Source: Podarcis raffonei
Taxonomy: Eukaryota > Chordata > Lepidosauria > Squamata > Lacertidae
Reading direction: 5' to 3'
DNA: 64,000 bases
Assembly: GCF_027172205.1 (NCBI RefSeq)
Contig: NC_070614.1
Span: 33,718,001-33,782,000, forward strand
Part shown: positions 52,081 through 63,310 of the stretch, one piece after another
Numbering within the stretch: position 1 is the first letter of the stretch
Layout of the letters: the number at the start of each line of letters is the position of its first letter
The notes under the pieces: model-generated
What the model was told of the DNA's origin: nothing
Databases searched by the model: none
Seen by the model: the letters and a program-made list of their open reading frames with translations, nothing else
Translations under genes and position numbers: made by a program

Positions 52081-54560
52081 ATGGCTGGGACAAGTTCCAC
52101 AGGGGGGGAAGCACTGGGACATCTGATCTCGGTGATCATGGGCAGGAGGCGGAGTTACGCTAAGACCAGACCATGTGATTACCAAGGAGGCACGTTTAGT
52201 CGTTGTTTGAAGACTATCCCTGCCTCCAGGTCTGGCCTTGACTGGATGGATACTGGAATCAACAGGGGAAACCCACATGACCTGAAGGTGTTGCTGTGTA
52301 ATGCCAGGTCAATGATGAACAAAACCACTGCCGTCCACGACCTGATTGTGGATGGAGGATTTGACCTGGCATGTGTGACAGAGACCTGGATGGAGGAAGC
52401 AGATGGGCCTGTCCTTGCCGCTGCTTGCCCACCAGGTTTCTCTTACGCACAGCAACCCAGGTCATGTGGGCGGGGAGGGGGGGGTTGCAGTGATTTTTAG
52501 GAAGTCAATAGCTTGCACCAGGCGTCCTACTGGGAAGATCCAGTTTTCTGAGTGCATGTTCTGGAAGTTGGGCAATAGGGGCAGTACAGGATTCCTTTTG
52601 GTGTACCGACCTCCCCGCTGCACCAAGGATTCCCTGTCCGAGCTGCTTCAGGTCGTGGCGGATTTTCTCCTGGAGACACCTAGTTTGGTTGTCCTAGGGG
52701 ATTTTAACATCCATGCCGACACGACCTTACAAGGGGCTGCTCGGGACTTCGTGGAAAGCATGGCCTCCATGGGGCTGTCCCTGAATAAGTTTGGCCCAAC
52801 TCATAGTCATGGACATGCCTTAGACCTGGTGTTCACCTCTAGTGACGTGGGTGATCTGACACTAAGTAAAAGTGAAACAAAAGAAGTGCCATGGTCAGAT
52901 CACTTCCTGGTGCAACTGGACTTCTCCGCGACCCTTCCCCTCTGCAGGGAGGTGGGACCTATTTGGATGGTCCACCCCCGCCACTTAATGGATCCAAATG
53001 GTTTCCAGAGAGTGGTAGGGGATGGACGTGTGAAACCAACCACCTGTCTCCTTGATCCTTGCCCATCCTGGCTAATAAAAGCAAGCCGGGAAGGGCTGGG
53101 TGATGGGCTCTGCGGGGTGGTGAATGCTTCCCTCTGTGAGGGAACATTCCCAGATCCGCTGAAAGAGGCGGTCATTAAACCGCTTCTTAAAAAACCATCT
53201 TTAGACCCGGCCAGTATGGCCAACTATCACTCAGTCTCAAATCTTCCATTCTTGGGCAAGGTGATTGAGCGCATGGTTGCTAAACAACTCCAGGCACGCC
53301 TGGAGGATGCGGACCATTTGGATCCCTTCCAATTGGGATTCAGGCCTCATCATGGGACTGAAACTGCCTTGGTCGCACTGGTTGATGATCTCCGGCGAGC
53401 TAGGGACAAAGGTGAGAGTTGTTTCCTAGTTCTGCTGGATCTCTCAGCGGCCTTTGATACAATCAACCATAACATCCTTCTGGACCGTCTAGAGGGGCTG
53501 GGAGCTGGGGGCACTGTTATACAGTGGTTTCGCTCCTTCCTTCTGGGCCGTGTTCAGAAAGTGGTGGTGGGGGATGAGTGTTCAGACCCCTGGGCCCTCA
53601 CTTGCGGGGTGCCTCAGGGTTCCGTCCTCTCCCTCATGCTTTTTAACATCTATATGAAGCCGCTGGGAGAGATCATCAGGGGGTTTGGACTGGGTGTCCA
53701 TCAATATGCAGATGATACCCAGCTCTACCTCTCTTTCAAATCAGAACCAGTGAAGGCAGTGAAGGTCCTGTGTAAGTGCCTGGAGGCGGTTGGAGGATGG
53801 ATGGCGGCTAATGGATTGAAGTTGAATCCTGACAAGACAGAAGTATTGTTTTTGGGGGACAGGGGGCGGGCTGGTGTGGAGGACTCCCTGGTCCTGAATA
53901 GGGTAACTGTGGCCCTGAAGGACCAGGTGCGCAGCCTGGGAGTCATTTTGGACTCACAGCTGTCCATGGAGGCGCAGGTCAATTCTGTATCCAGGGCAGC
54001 TGTCTACCAACTCCACCTGGTACGCAGGCTGAGTCCCTACCTGCACGCGGACTGTCTCGCCAGAGTGGTGCATGCTCTAGTTATCTCCCGCTTGGACGAC
54101 TGCAATGCGCTCTACTTGGGGCTACCTTTGAAGGTGACTCAGAAACTACAACTAATCCAGAATGCGGCAGCTAGACTGGTGACTGGGGGCGGCCGCTGAG
54201 ACCACATAACACCGGTCTTGAAAGACCTACATTGGCTCCCAGTACATTTTCGAGCACAATTCATAGTGCTGGTGTTGACCTTTAAAGCCCTAAACGGCCT
54301 CGGTCCAGTAGATCTGAAGGAGTGTCTCCACCCCCATTGTTCTACCAGGACACTGAGGTCCAATGCCGAGGGCCTTCTGGCGGTTCCCTCACTGTGAGAA
54401 GCCAAGTTACAGGGGACCAGGCAGAGGGCCTTCTCGGTAGTGGCACCCGCCCTGTGGAACGCCCTCCCATCAGATGTCAAAGCGATAAATAACTACCTGA
54501 CTTTCAGAAGACATCTTAAGGCAGCCCTGTTCAGGGAAGTTTTTAATCTGAGATATTTTA
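52081..54560 (+). pseudogene. L2 ORF (endonuclease-reverse transcriptase), disabled
   Basis: Starts MAGTSSTGGEALGHL. Endonuclease motifs: LKVLLCNARSMMNKT, CVTETWMEE, VVLGDFNIHAD and SDHFLVQLDF. RT motifs: [27 protein letters not shown] and HQYADDTQLYL with the YADD box. C-terminal part: PVLKDLHWLPVHFRAQF and ALWNALPSDV. Breaks: a frame change at a G8 run near 52480, and TGA codons near 54197 and 54391, both where Arg (CGA) is expected. At about 53020 the frame jumps from the endonuclease end (FQRVVGD) straight to PTTCLLDPCPSWL, as if the linker were deleted in frame. Confidence 0.85.
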
Positions 54561-54595
54561 GTGTATTTTTTGTTTCTATGGAAGCCGCCCAGATT

Positions 54596-55392
54596 ATTAT
54601 TATTTTATTTTATTTTCCTTTCCTTTTTTTTCTCTTCTTGGGATTTTTTATTGTTATATAGCCAGAAAACAAATACAGAATTTAAAACAAACATGCCATG
54701 TGATATATCATCCTCAGCCCTTATAATATGTCAGCAGTATAGGTTAATGGATATTGTAATCTTTATATTTCCCCTTACGCTAATGCCATCTAATCAAGAC
54801 CAGAATATCTGTATTGCACTCTCGTAATAGTCTGTATAATACTATGGGAACAGAAAAAAGTATAATAGGGCTGGCTTTGGTATCATGACATCCATTTTTC
54901 TTAATTCACTGGTGAAACTAGTCATCCAGCCCTGCTTCATCTGTGTATGCAATAAAAGGCCACCAAATGGCATAAAAGCAGTTGATTTCATAGACCCTTT
55001 CAATGAGTTGTTTTTTCTATTGTTGCCAATTTCCATACATTACTACACCATAAATCTAAAATTAAGCCAGACAGCTTTCTCTTTGTCTAAGCTATAGATA
55101 ATAATGCTGCAAATATATATGTCCTTTGTTTTAGCATTTTCATCTTGACCTTCAAATAGTGTTATTTTAATCTGCACCTCAAATATTTTTATTGATTCTT
55201 GTTGTGTTTGTCATTTCTGTATATTCCATTTCCCCAAATAACTGCATTATTTCTAAACAGGAACCTTCTTCCTCCCTGCTACATTTCAAAGTGTGTACAT
55301 TTCATTTTTACTAGAAGTCAACAAAGCAACTTTCTGCACACAACAGTAAAGACCAGAAAACAATTAAGAATGAGATATTCTTATTGTTTCTC
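54596..55392. other. Spacer between L2 LINE and V2R-F
   Basis: T-rich in its first 60 bases (TTTTATTTTATTTTCCTTTC), then ordinary AT-rich sequence. No gene recognised. Confidence 0.35.
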
Positions 55393-56100
55393 TTGATAAG
55401 ATGCTCTCTTTTGTTTAGTTCTGACCTTATCACAATAATGTAACATTTGGGGAAGAAGATGAAGCCTACCAACCCAGCAGTGGAGGACAAAATAGGAAAT
55501 ATCTCCACAGCCACCATGTATTTTCCCTTGGTGCTCAGGTAGGTGGGATGAAGGATAACCAAACACTACAAAACACCAGCATGCTGAAGGTGATAGACTT
55601 GGCTTCATTAAAACTGTCCGGTAACTTCCTGGCCTGTAAAGCCACAGTGACGCTCAAAAAAGCCAGGAAGCCCATATAACCCAAGACACAATAAAACATA
55701 ATCACAGACCTCTCATTACATTCAAGTACAATTTCTTCAGCCACTGCTGTCATGTCAACATCTGTGAAAGGGGGAGAGGTCAATAGCCAGACAGTACAAA
55801 TGCCTGCTTGAATGAAGGAGCAGGTGAGAACAATGGAGTTGGTCACTCTTTCCCCCATCCATCTTCTCATGCTGCTTCCTGGTTTCATGGCCATGAAAGC
55901 CAGAACCACTGTAATGGTTTTTGCTAGCACACAAGACACAGCTACTGAAAATATCATGCCAAATGCAACCTGACGGAAGAGACACATTAGCTTCTTGGGT
56001 CGGCCGATGAACAGCAATGCACAAAGGAAGCAAAGCAGGAGAGAGCTGAGGAGAACATAGGTGAGGTCCCTGTTGTTGGCTTTGACAATGGGAGTGTTGT
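55393..56100 (-). pseudogene. V2R-F: broken receptor exon 6
   Basis: On the minus strand the TM exon begins abruptly at [15 protein letters not shown]; the cysteine tail and TM1 are missing and unrelated sequence takes their place. It then runs through [35 protein letters not shown] and [18 protein letters not shown] one-base loss near 55548 shifts the frame after VWLSFIP, and the rest continues in another frame ([18 protein letters not shown]). The normal terminal stop is also lost ([12 protein letters not shown] runs on). No upstream exons are found. The sequence is of the D/E type. Confidence 0.9.
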
Positions 56101-56922
56101 TTTCCAGGGGCAGGGTCATACCTGACTCACATGACCCACACAAAATTGCGGCCCTGAAAGACAGACTTGGGGGGGGGCACGATCTCACACAGCATCCCAA
56201 AATGTGTTTTTTGGGTGGCAGCCCCCTTTCACAAAGCCCTTTTTTTCAGGGTAAGATTGCAGTACCCAAAATGGCTGCCATGCTTTCTCACACACAAAAA
56301 TGGAATGTTCTGGTTTTTCCAGAACTGTTAATGGTCCCCCCCCCACCTCTGTTAATTCACTTGCTTAAAACTTTGAATTCTTACTATGTAAACAAAATAT
56401 ATTATTTTTGCAAAAATTCAAATGACTTGAGATATTTATTTTTCATATGCATAAGCAATACTAGAAATTAAGTATTATTCAATGGTTTATGTAAGTAAGC
56501 CATGCTTTTGCATAACAAAGACAAGAGCAAACATTCCCAAGAAAAGCTTCCCCTACATCCACACCCCAAATACGTATTGCTTCACTTTTTTATTTTGAGT
56601 TTTGGGTGGCCTCAATTATCCACTAGGTCATTTAAGAATCCACTAATAATTTAGATAATAATGATGTTTGGTGGTGACAAACATGTTTTCTTCATCTATG
56701 CCATAAATAAATTATAATTTGAACATTCTAATTGCAATATACATTCTAATGTACAGACAAGATCCCATGTGATTTCTCATGCAGCAAGATCTATTCTCCT
56801 GGCTCCATGTCATGACATAGTATAGTAACCAGCCATTCATATTAGACTGATGTACTCTAGCATACTAAAAAGACAATCCGAAAACAAGGAATACAGTGCA
56901 TTGAGAAGAAGCATCCACTGAG
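56101..56922. other. Junction between V2R-F and V2R-G
   Basis: The first 100 bases (GTTTTCCAGGGGCAGGGTCA onward) replace the expected 5' part of the V2R-F exon. A G9 run is at about 56169. The rest is AT-rich with no recognised feature and should contain the V2R-G promoter. Confidence 0.35.
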
Positions 56923-57134
56923 ATGCTGTTATTAGTCATTTTGCTTCTACTGCCTCATAACGTATGCAAGAGTAGTGCTGCAAAATGCGACATTAATGAT
57001 CCCATCCCTATTCTTCACAAATATTTTCAACAAGGTGACTTCATTATTGGTGGCATTACTCCTCTAGTCTTCAGACTTGCTGAACCACTAAACTTCATAA
57101 AAGATCCTCTTAATTCTTCAGAGGCTGATCTTGT
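56923..57134 (+). CDS. V2R-G exon 1: signal peptide and N-terminus
   Basis: 212 bp, ATG at 56923, strong leucine-rich leader, phase-2 end completed by G of exon 2 to give Val. Confidence 0.85.
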
Positions 57135-59310
57135 GTAAGTAATGGGCAATAAAGAATCATAGAGTTGTAGAGATGTAAGGGACCCTGGAGGTCGTCTAGT
57201 ATAACACCCTGCAATGCAGGTGGCTAAACTGGGACAGATGGCCATAAAACCTCCAAGATTTAAGAGTCTACCACCTTCCAAGGGACTCCATTCCACTGTC
57301 AAACAGCTCTTATCATCAGAAAGTTATTCCTGATATTTAGTCAATATCACCTTTCTTGTAACTTGAAGCCATTGGTTAGGCTCCTACACTTTGGAGGGTG
57401 GGTGTTAAATTGCCAGTGCTTTAGTGTGATTTTGCTTTGCATTGTTTTTGTTAGTGTGTTTCGTCTTAATTGGTGGAGTTATTTGTGGAAGCAAGTTTCC
57501 CTGATGCAGCACATTTCACAAAGCTTTTCCTACCACTATTTATTCATTTATAAATTAATGCTCTTTAGTTAAAATACTTCAGTTCAACTTATAGTAAAAT
57601 AAAACAACCAAATCTTAAAATGACAGATGGAAAAAAACAACCAAATAACAAAGCAAGCATTTCTTAAGTCTGGGCGGTTGGAAGGTGACCTCTTATTACT
57701 TAGTTGCACTCTCTTGGAAGAGGCAGATCTGTAGCTTGGGGGTACTCTTAGTGCCAATGCTGTTACTGGAGACTGGCGAGTTCAGTATCTAAGAGTGCCA
57801 ATTTCCAGCTCTGCTTGGTTCACCATCTGCATCCCCTTTTTAAAAGAGCTGACTTGCTTGCTGTTGTCCATGCTTGGGTAACTTCCAGACTGGATTATTT
57901 CAATGCACTCTATATGGGGTTGCCCTTGAAGATGATTCAGAAACTTAAAATGACCCAAAATTCAGCCACTAAGTTGTGGTTCCATTTAGACTGCTTGAAG
58001 CCTGTATTTTAAAACAGTAGCATTGGCTGTCATTTTGTTTCAAGACCTAATGCAAAGTGCTCACATTAGCATTAGCCCTAATTGACTTAGGACCCAAATA
58101 TCTAAAACAGGATCTGTTTGCCTACAAACTCACTTAGATCAGCAAAGTGGATCCTTTTGGTAATTATATCACCCTCAGAGTTTCAGAGTGTGGTTAACCA
58201 GAACAGGTCATTCTTTGTTGCAGCCTCTACATTGTGGATTTCTCTTAACATACAATTCCACCTGGTCCCTTCATTATGCAGTTTTCAGCATATGCAACTC
58301 TTAACATTGGCTGTTGACTCTCCCTCTCTCTCTCTCTTTCTTTCTCACGCCTACCCATCCCTTCCCACTTCACATTCTTCAGGAATGCCTGCTGTTTTAT
58401 CTATTATTATTATTTTTAAAAATAGTGCTTTAAACTTAAAGATTGTGCATCACTTTGATATTTTATATGGATGAATAGAAATATTGTTCTTAATAAAAAA
58501 ATTAAAATAATATATTTATAATTTTTTTGTGACCTACCCTGAAACATTTGGTGAAGAGTGGGTAATAAATTGAAACAACAACACTTCAAAAGCAAATATA
58601 AAATGCTTTTAAACTCCCATCACAGTGCATGGTACACAACGCAGTAGTGCAGAGGCACTTACTTGAACTTGTGACACATCTGTTTACGAGGACAGAGATG
58701 GGGTGGCAAGGCTGGCATTGTGCAAATACAATGGCAGAAGCACTGGATTGGAACAGTTGGTGTTGTGGCATCATGTCAGTCTCATTGTTGCCCCACCACC
58801 ACCTCGTGGGAAGCAACTCCATTTCCAAGAAGTCTGAGAAACATGTCTGTTCCACTGTGCTATCCACTACCACACAATCATAATCTAAATGCATATTCTA
58901 GTTGTATTTTGCAGTGCATGTTGACTTCTGTAATGGATGTTCTTGAGGATGAAGAATCTATTCATAAGGATTTGTTATGTGCAGCATTTCCATCTGATAT
59001 GGCATGCAATGCTTCTTGCAGGGTGCATGTTAAGAGCTACATGAACATATTGGCCTTGATATTTGCTGTGGGAGAGATCAATCAAAACCACAAGATCTTG
59101 CCAAATGTAACCTTGGGCTTTCACCTGCTTGATAACTATGGTCCAAGGTGGACATATCATGCCACAATGGAACTTTTCTCCACACAGAACAGAGTTATTC
59201 CCAACTATGAGTATGGCATCCGGAACAACTTGATATCAGTCATTGGGGATCTTTACTCAGAAACTTCCCTTCAGATGGCAAATATCTTGGGTAGCTACAA
59301 AGTTCCACAG
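56923..59310 (+). CDS. V2R-G: exons 1 and 2 of a receptor running off the window
   Basis: Exon 1, 56923-57134, has leader MLLLVILLLLPHNVC and KCDINDPIPILHKYFQQGDF, ending LNSSEADL plus GT before GTAAGT. Exon 2, 59022-59310 (289 bp, one codon shorter than in the others), starts VHVKSYMNILALIFAVGEIN and has LPNVTLGFHLLDNYG, FSTQNRVIPNYEYG and YKVPQ. The join is in frame. Exons 3-6 are not seen in the remaining 4.7 kb, which is mostly LINE and SINE. They may lie beyond 64000 or be lost. Exon 2 is nearer the D/E type than the B/C type. 'Partial' is the safe call. Confidence 0.82.
57152..57390 (-). mobile_element. CR1 LINE 3' end fragment
   Basis: Starts GAATCATAGAGTTGTAGAGA and continues GTCGTCTAGTATAACACCCT, then CATTCCACTGTCAAACAGCT and TTCTTGTAACTTGAAGCCAT. 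In intron 1 of V2R-G, directly after the exon 1 donor. Confidence 0.75.
57800..58190 (+). mobile_element. Old L2-like LINE fragment
   Basis: HAWVTSRLDYFNALYMGLPL and KMIQKLKMTQNSATKL match L2 ORF2 ('SRLDYCNALYxGLP'), followed by decayed sequence. In intron 1 of V2R-G. Confidence 0.7.
58191..59021 (+). other. Rest of V2R-G intron 1
   Basis: A small TCTC run is at about 58320-58346. Otherwise no recognised feature. Confidence 0.3.
59022..59310 (+). CDS. V2R-G exon 2
   Basis: Acceptor CTTCTTGCAG, donor GTAGGG. The frame is also open further upstream, to about 58720, but that part is intron by comparison with the other genes. Confidence 0.83.
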
Positions 59311-59559
59311 GTAGGGTGTGCAGGTACAGCATCTCTCTCTTAAGAAATCAGTCTCACTGCTTTTGTTGTTCGAGATGGGACACAAGTGTAGAAAGAGGGG
59401 GGGAAACAACTTTAAGAAAGATAAATAGTTTGAAAATTATTTCACAAAAGGCGAAAGATTTATACGATCTGAGGTGAAACCAGAGTATTTGAAAGTCTAC
59501 GGCCATACTACCCTGAACACGCCCGATCTCGCTTGAAAATTATTTCACAATTGAATGTG

Positions 59560-60106
59560 CAACTTAGTTCTACTAATGTTAATCATTCTTGGTTGCCACC
59601 TACACAGGTGGTATTATGCCCCCGGGACTTTGCAGCTTCTTTTTTCCTTGGCAAAACATTGTTATTATTGCTGACCGGGGTCAGTTATAGGGAGTATACA
59701 ACTCACTTATCAGAACAGCTACACTGGCTACCAGTCTGTTTCCAGGACACAGGTTCTCAGTTTGGATATGCTCCTGGATTCAGCCCTGAATGTGGATGCA
59801 GCTGGAGTGGATTTGTACAGTTAAATCTATTGTGTCAGCAATGCCTGTTCCTTGAGATTTCTAATTTGGCGACAGTGACACACCTTAATTGCATCCCGTC
59901 TGGATTATTGCAACATGCTCTATGTGGGTCTCCCTTTGAAAAGTGCTCAGAAACTTCAAATGAGTCAAAGAGCTGCAGTCAGATTTCTGACCAGGGCTGG
60001 TTATAGGGTAATATTTATGACTCCTTTGCTACAACAACTGCACTGGCTAGTGGTCTGTTTCTAGGTACAATTCAAAGGGCTTGTTATCTATAAAGCTCCA
60101 CATGGC
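59560..60106 (+). mobile_element. Old L2-like LINE fragment
   Basis: Two overlapping stretches. TCAGAACAGCTACACTGGCT is the 'LHWLPV' block, and TCTGGATTATTGCAACATGC with GGTCTCCCTTTGAAAAGTGC is the 'LDYCNxLYxGLP' block, which appears after it, so at least two partial copies or a rearrangement. In intron 2 of V2R-G. Confidence 0.6.
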
Positions 60107-60304
60107 TTAGGTAAAGGTAAAGGGACCCCTGACCATTAGGTCCAGTCACGGATGACTCTGGGGTTGCAGCGCTCATCTTGCTTTATTGGCCAAGCGAGCT
60201 GGCGTACATGTGGCCAGCATGACTAAGCCACTTCTGGCAAACCAGAGCAGTGCACGGGAACACCGTTTACCTTCCCGCCGGAGCAGTACCTATGTATCTA
60301 CTTA
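60107..60304 (-). mobile_element. Sauria-type SINE, 3' part
   Basis: Tail side AGGTAAAGGTAAAGGGACCC at the left, body GTGGCCAGCATGACTAAGCC and ACCTATGTATCTACTT at the right. The tRNA-like head is missing exactly where the CR1 3' end begins. Confidence 0.85.
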
Positions 60305-60387
60305 GAATCATAGAATCATAGAATCATAGAGTTGGAAGAGACCACAAGGGCCATCGAGTCCAACCCCCTGCCAAGCAGGAAACACCA

Positions 60388-63305
60388 TCAGAGCACTCCT
60401 GACATATGGTTGTCAAGCCTCTGCTTAAAGACCTCCAAAGAAGGAGACTCCACCACACTGCTTGGCAGCAAATTCCACTGTCGAACAGCTCTTACTGTCA
60501 GGAAGTTCTTCCTAATATTTAGGTGGAATCTTCTTTCTTGTAGTTTGGATCCATTGCTCCATGTCCGCTTCTCTGGAGCAGCAGAAAACAACCTTTCTCC
60601 CTCCTCTATGTGACATCCTTTTATATATTTGAACATGGCTATCATATCACCCCTTAACCTCCTCTTCTCCAGGCTAAACATGCCCAGCTCCCTTAGCCGT
60701 TCCTCATAAGGCATCATTTCCAGACCTTTGACCATTTTGCCCTCCTCTGGACACGTTCCAGTTTCTCAGTGTCCTTCTTGAACTGTGGTGCCCAGAACTG
60801 GACACAGTACTCCAGGTGAGGTCTGACCAGAGCAGAATACAGTGGCACTATTACTTCCCTTGATCTAGATGCTATACTCCTATTGATGCAGCCCAGAATT
60901 GCATTGGCTTTTTTAGCTGCCGCGTCACACTGTTGGCTCATGTCAAGTTTGTGGTCAACCAAGACTCCTAGATCCTTTTCACATGTACTGCTCTCAAGCC
61001 AGGTGTCACCCATCTTGTATTTGTGCCTCTCATTTTTTTTGCCCAAGTGCAATACTTTACATTTCTCCCTGTTAAAATTCATCTTGTTTGTTTTGGCCCA
61101 GTTCTCCAATCTGTCAAGGTCGTTTTGAAGTGTGATCCTGCCCTCTGGGGTGTTAGCCACCCCTCCCAGTTTGGTGTCATCTGCAAATTTGATCAGGATG
61201 CCCTTGAGTCCATCATCCAAGTCGTTGATAAAGATGTTGAATAAGACTGGGCCCAAGACAGAACCCTGTGGCACCCCACTAGTCACTCTTCTCCAGGATG
61301 AAGAGGAACCATTGATGAGCACCCTTTGGGTTCGGTCAGTCAGCCAGTTACAAATCCACTGAGTGGTATCATAGTCAAGACCGCATTTTACCAGTTTCTT
61401 TACAAGAATATCATGGGGCACCTTGTCAAATGCCTTGCTGAAATCAAGGTAGGCTACATCCACTGCTTTCCCTTCATCTACCAGGCTTGTAATTCTGTCA
61501 AAAAACGAGATCAGGTTAGTCTGACATGACTTATTTTTCAGAAATCCATGCTGACTATTGGTGATCACAGCATTCCTTTCTAGGTGCTCACAGACTGTTT
61601 GCTTAATGATCTGCTCCAGAATCTTCCCTGGTATTGATGTCAGACTGACTGGGCGGTAATTATTTGGGTCCTCTCTTTTCCCCTTTTTGAAAATAGGGAC
61701 AACATTTGCCCTCCTCCAGTCTACCGGGACTTCGCCTGTTCTCCAGGAATTCTCAAAGATGACTGCCAGTGGTTCTGAGATCACATCTGCCAGTTCTTTT
61801 AATACTCTTGGATGCAGTTCATCTGGCCCTGGAGACTTGAATACATCTAAACTAGCCAAGTATTCTTGTACTATCTCCTTAGTTATTCTGGGCCGTGTTT
61901 CCTCTGCTGAATCATTTGCTCCAAATTCTTCAGGTCGGGCATTGTTTTCCTTATCGGAGAAGACTGAGGCAAAGAAGGCATTGAGGAGTTCAGCCCTTTC
62001 TGTGTCCCCTGTTTGCATTTCACCATCTTCTCCTCTGAGTGACCCCACTGTTTCTTTGTTCTTCCTTTTGCTACGAACATACCCATAAAAGCCTTTTTTG
62101 TTGCTTTTAACCTCTCTAGCAAGCCTGAGTTCATTCTGTGCTTTAGCTTTTCTGACTTTGTGTCTACACGTGCTGGCTATTTGTTTGAATTCCTCTTTGG
62201 TGGTTTCCCCCCTTTTCCATTTTTTGTACACATCCTTTTTTAATCTTAACTCAGTTAAAAGTTCTTTAGATAGCCACCCTGGCTTCTTTAGGCACCTTCC
62301 ATGTTTCCGTCTCATTGGTATTGCCTGAAGTTGTGCTTTTACTATCTCCCTCTTAACAAACTCCCAGCCATCATGAACTCCCTTTCCTTTTAGTATTACT
62401 CTCCATGGGATCTCACCCAGCACGTCCCTAAGTTTTATGAAGTCGGCTTTCTTAAAGTCAAGAAATTGAGTCCTAGTATGCTTGGCTGCTCCTTTCCGCT
62501 GTATAGTAAACTTCAGAAGAGCATGATCACTTGCGCCTAATGATCCTTACACTTCTACCCCACTAACCGGGTCATCAACATTGGTTAGGACCAGATCTAA
62601 AATGGCTGTTCCTCTTGTTGCTTCTCCCACTTTCTGGACAATAAAGTTGTCTGCAAGGCCAGTGAGGAATCTGTTTGACCTTATGCTCTTGGCTGAGTTT
62701 GACATCCAACAAATATCCGGGTAATTGAAGTCCCCCATTACTACTATCTCCCTTCCTTTTGCATGCTTGGCCATCTGTTCCAGGAAGGCATCATCTATGT
62801 CCTCCGTTTGGCTTGGGGATCTATAGTAAACTCCCACAATGAGGTCACTGTTATTCTTCTCTCCCTTAATTTTGACCCAAATGCTCTCACTTTGGCTTTG
62901 AGGTTCTAAATCTTGGATCTCTTCACAGGTATACACATCCCTGACATATAACGCCACTCCTCCTCCTTTCTTGTCTGGTCTGTTTCTCTGAAATAGATTG
63001 TATCCCTCCATTATTACATTCCAATCGTGGGACTTATCCCACCAGGTTTCAGTGATGCCTATTATGTCATATTTAGTTTGCTGTACCAAGAGCTCAAGCT
63101 CATCTTGTTTATTTCCCATGCTTTGCGCATTAGTGTACAGACATTGAAGTCCATTAATCATTCCCCCGTGTCTCTTATTTAAGGATTTTTTCCTCCCACC
63201 ACTAGGTCTGCGTGCTGTTTGCTCCATTTGGTCTATGACATTTGGATGATCATCTTCATCAATTGATAGACTCCTACCTTCAGGAGCACTGTCTCCCTCC
63301 CCCAC
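60388..63305 (-). pseudogene. CR1 ORF2 (endonuclease-reverse transcriptase), lightly damaged
   Basis: Endonuclease: LQCLYTNAQSMGNKQDELEL, IIGITETWWD, IVVMGDFNYPDI. A TAA at 62547-62549 interrupts after GVEV; the frame goes on with [74 protein letters not shown] and [13 protein letters not shown] with its catalytic Asp pair. Near 60730 a small deletion shifts the frame at VQRRA; the C-terminal part ([20 protein letters not shown]) follows in the other frame to 60388. RNA copying at the target site is the family role. Confidence 0.9.
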
Positions 63306-63310
63306 ATTAG

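Larger units (their letters stand above)
51057..54595 (+). mobile_element. L2-clade LINE, nearly complete
   Basis: Layout: monomer array, a spacer with GGGTGGGTGGG (51778-52080), then a long ORF with endonuclease and reverse transcriptase, then the L2 end AGAAGACATCTTAAGGCAGC at about 54507. The usual 3' hairpin and long ATT tail are reduced to GGAAGCCGCCCAG plus a few ATT units, so the 3' UTR is shortened. No clear target duplication was found. It lies between V2R-E and V2R-F. Confidence 0.82.

Noticed and set aside
58720-59021. 5' extension of V2R-G exon 2
   Set aside because: The open frame upstream is not conserved; the acceptor CTTCTTGCAG at 59021 gives the same start and phase as in the other receptors.
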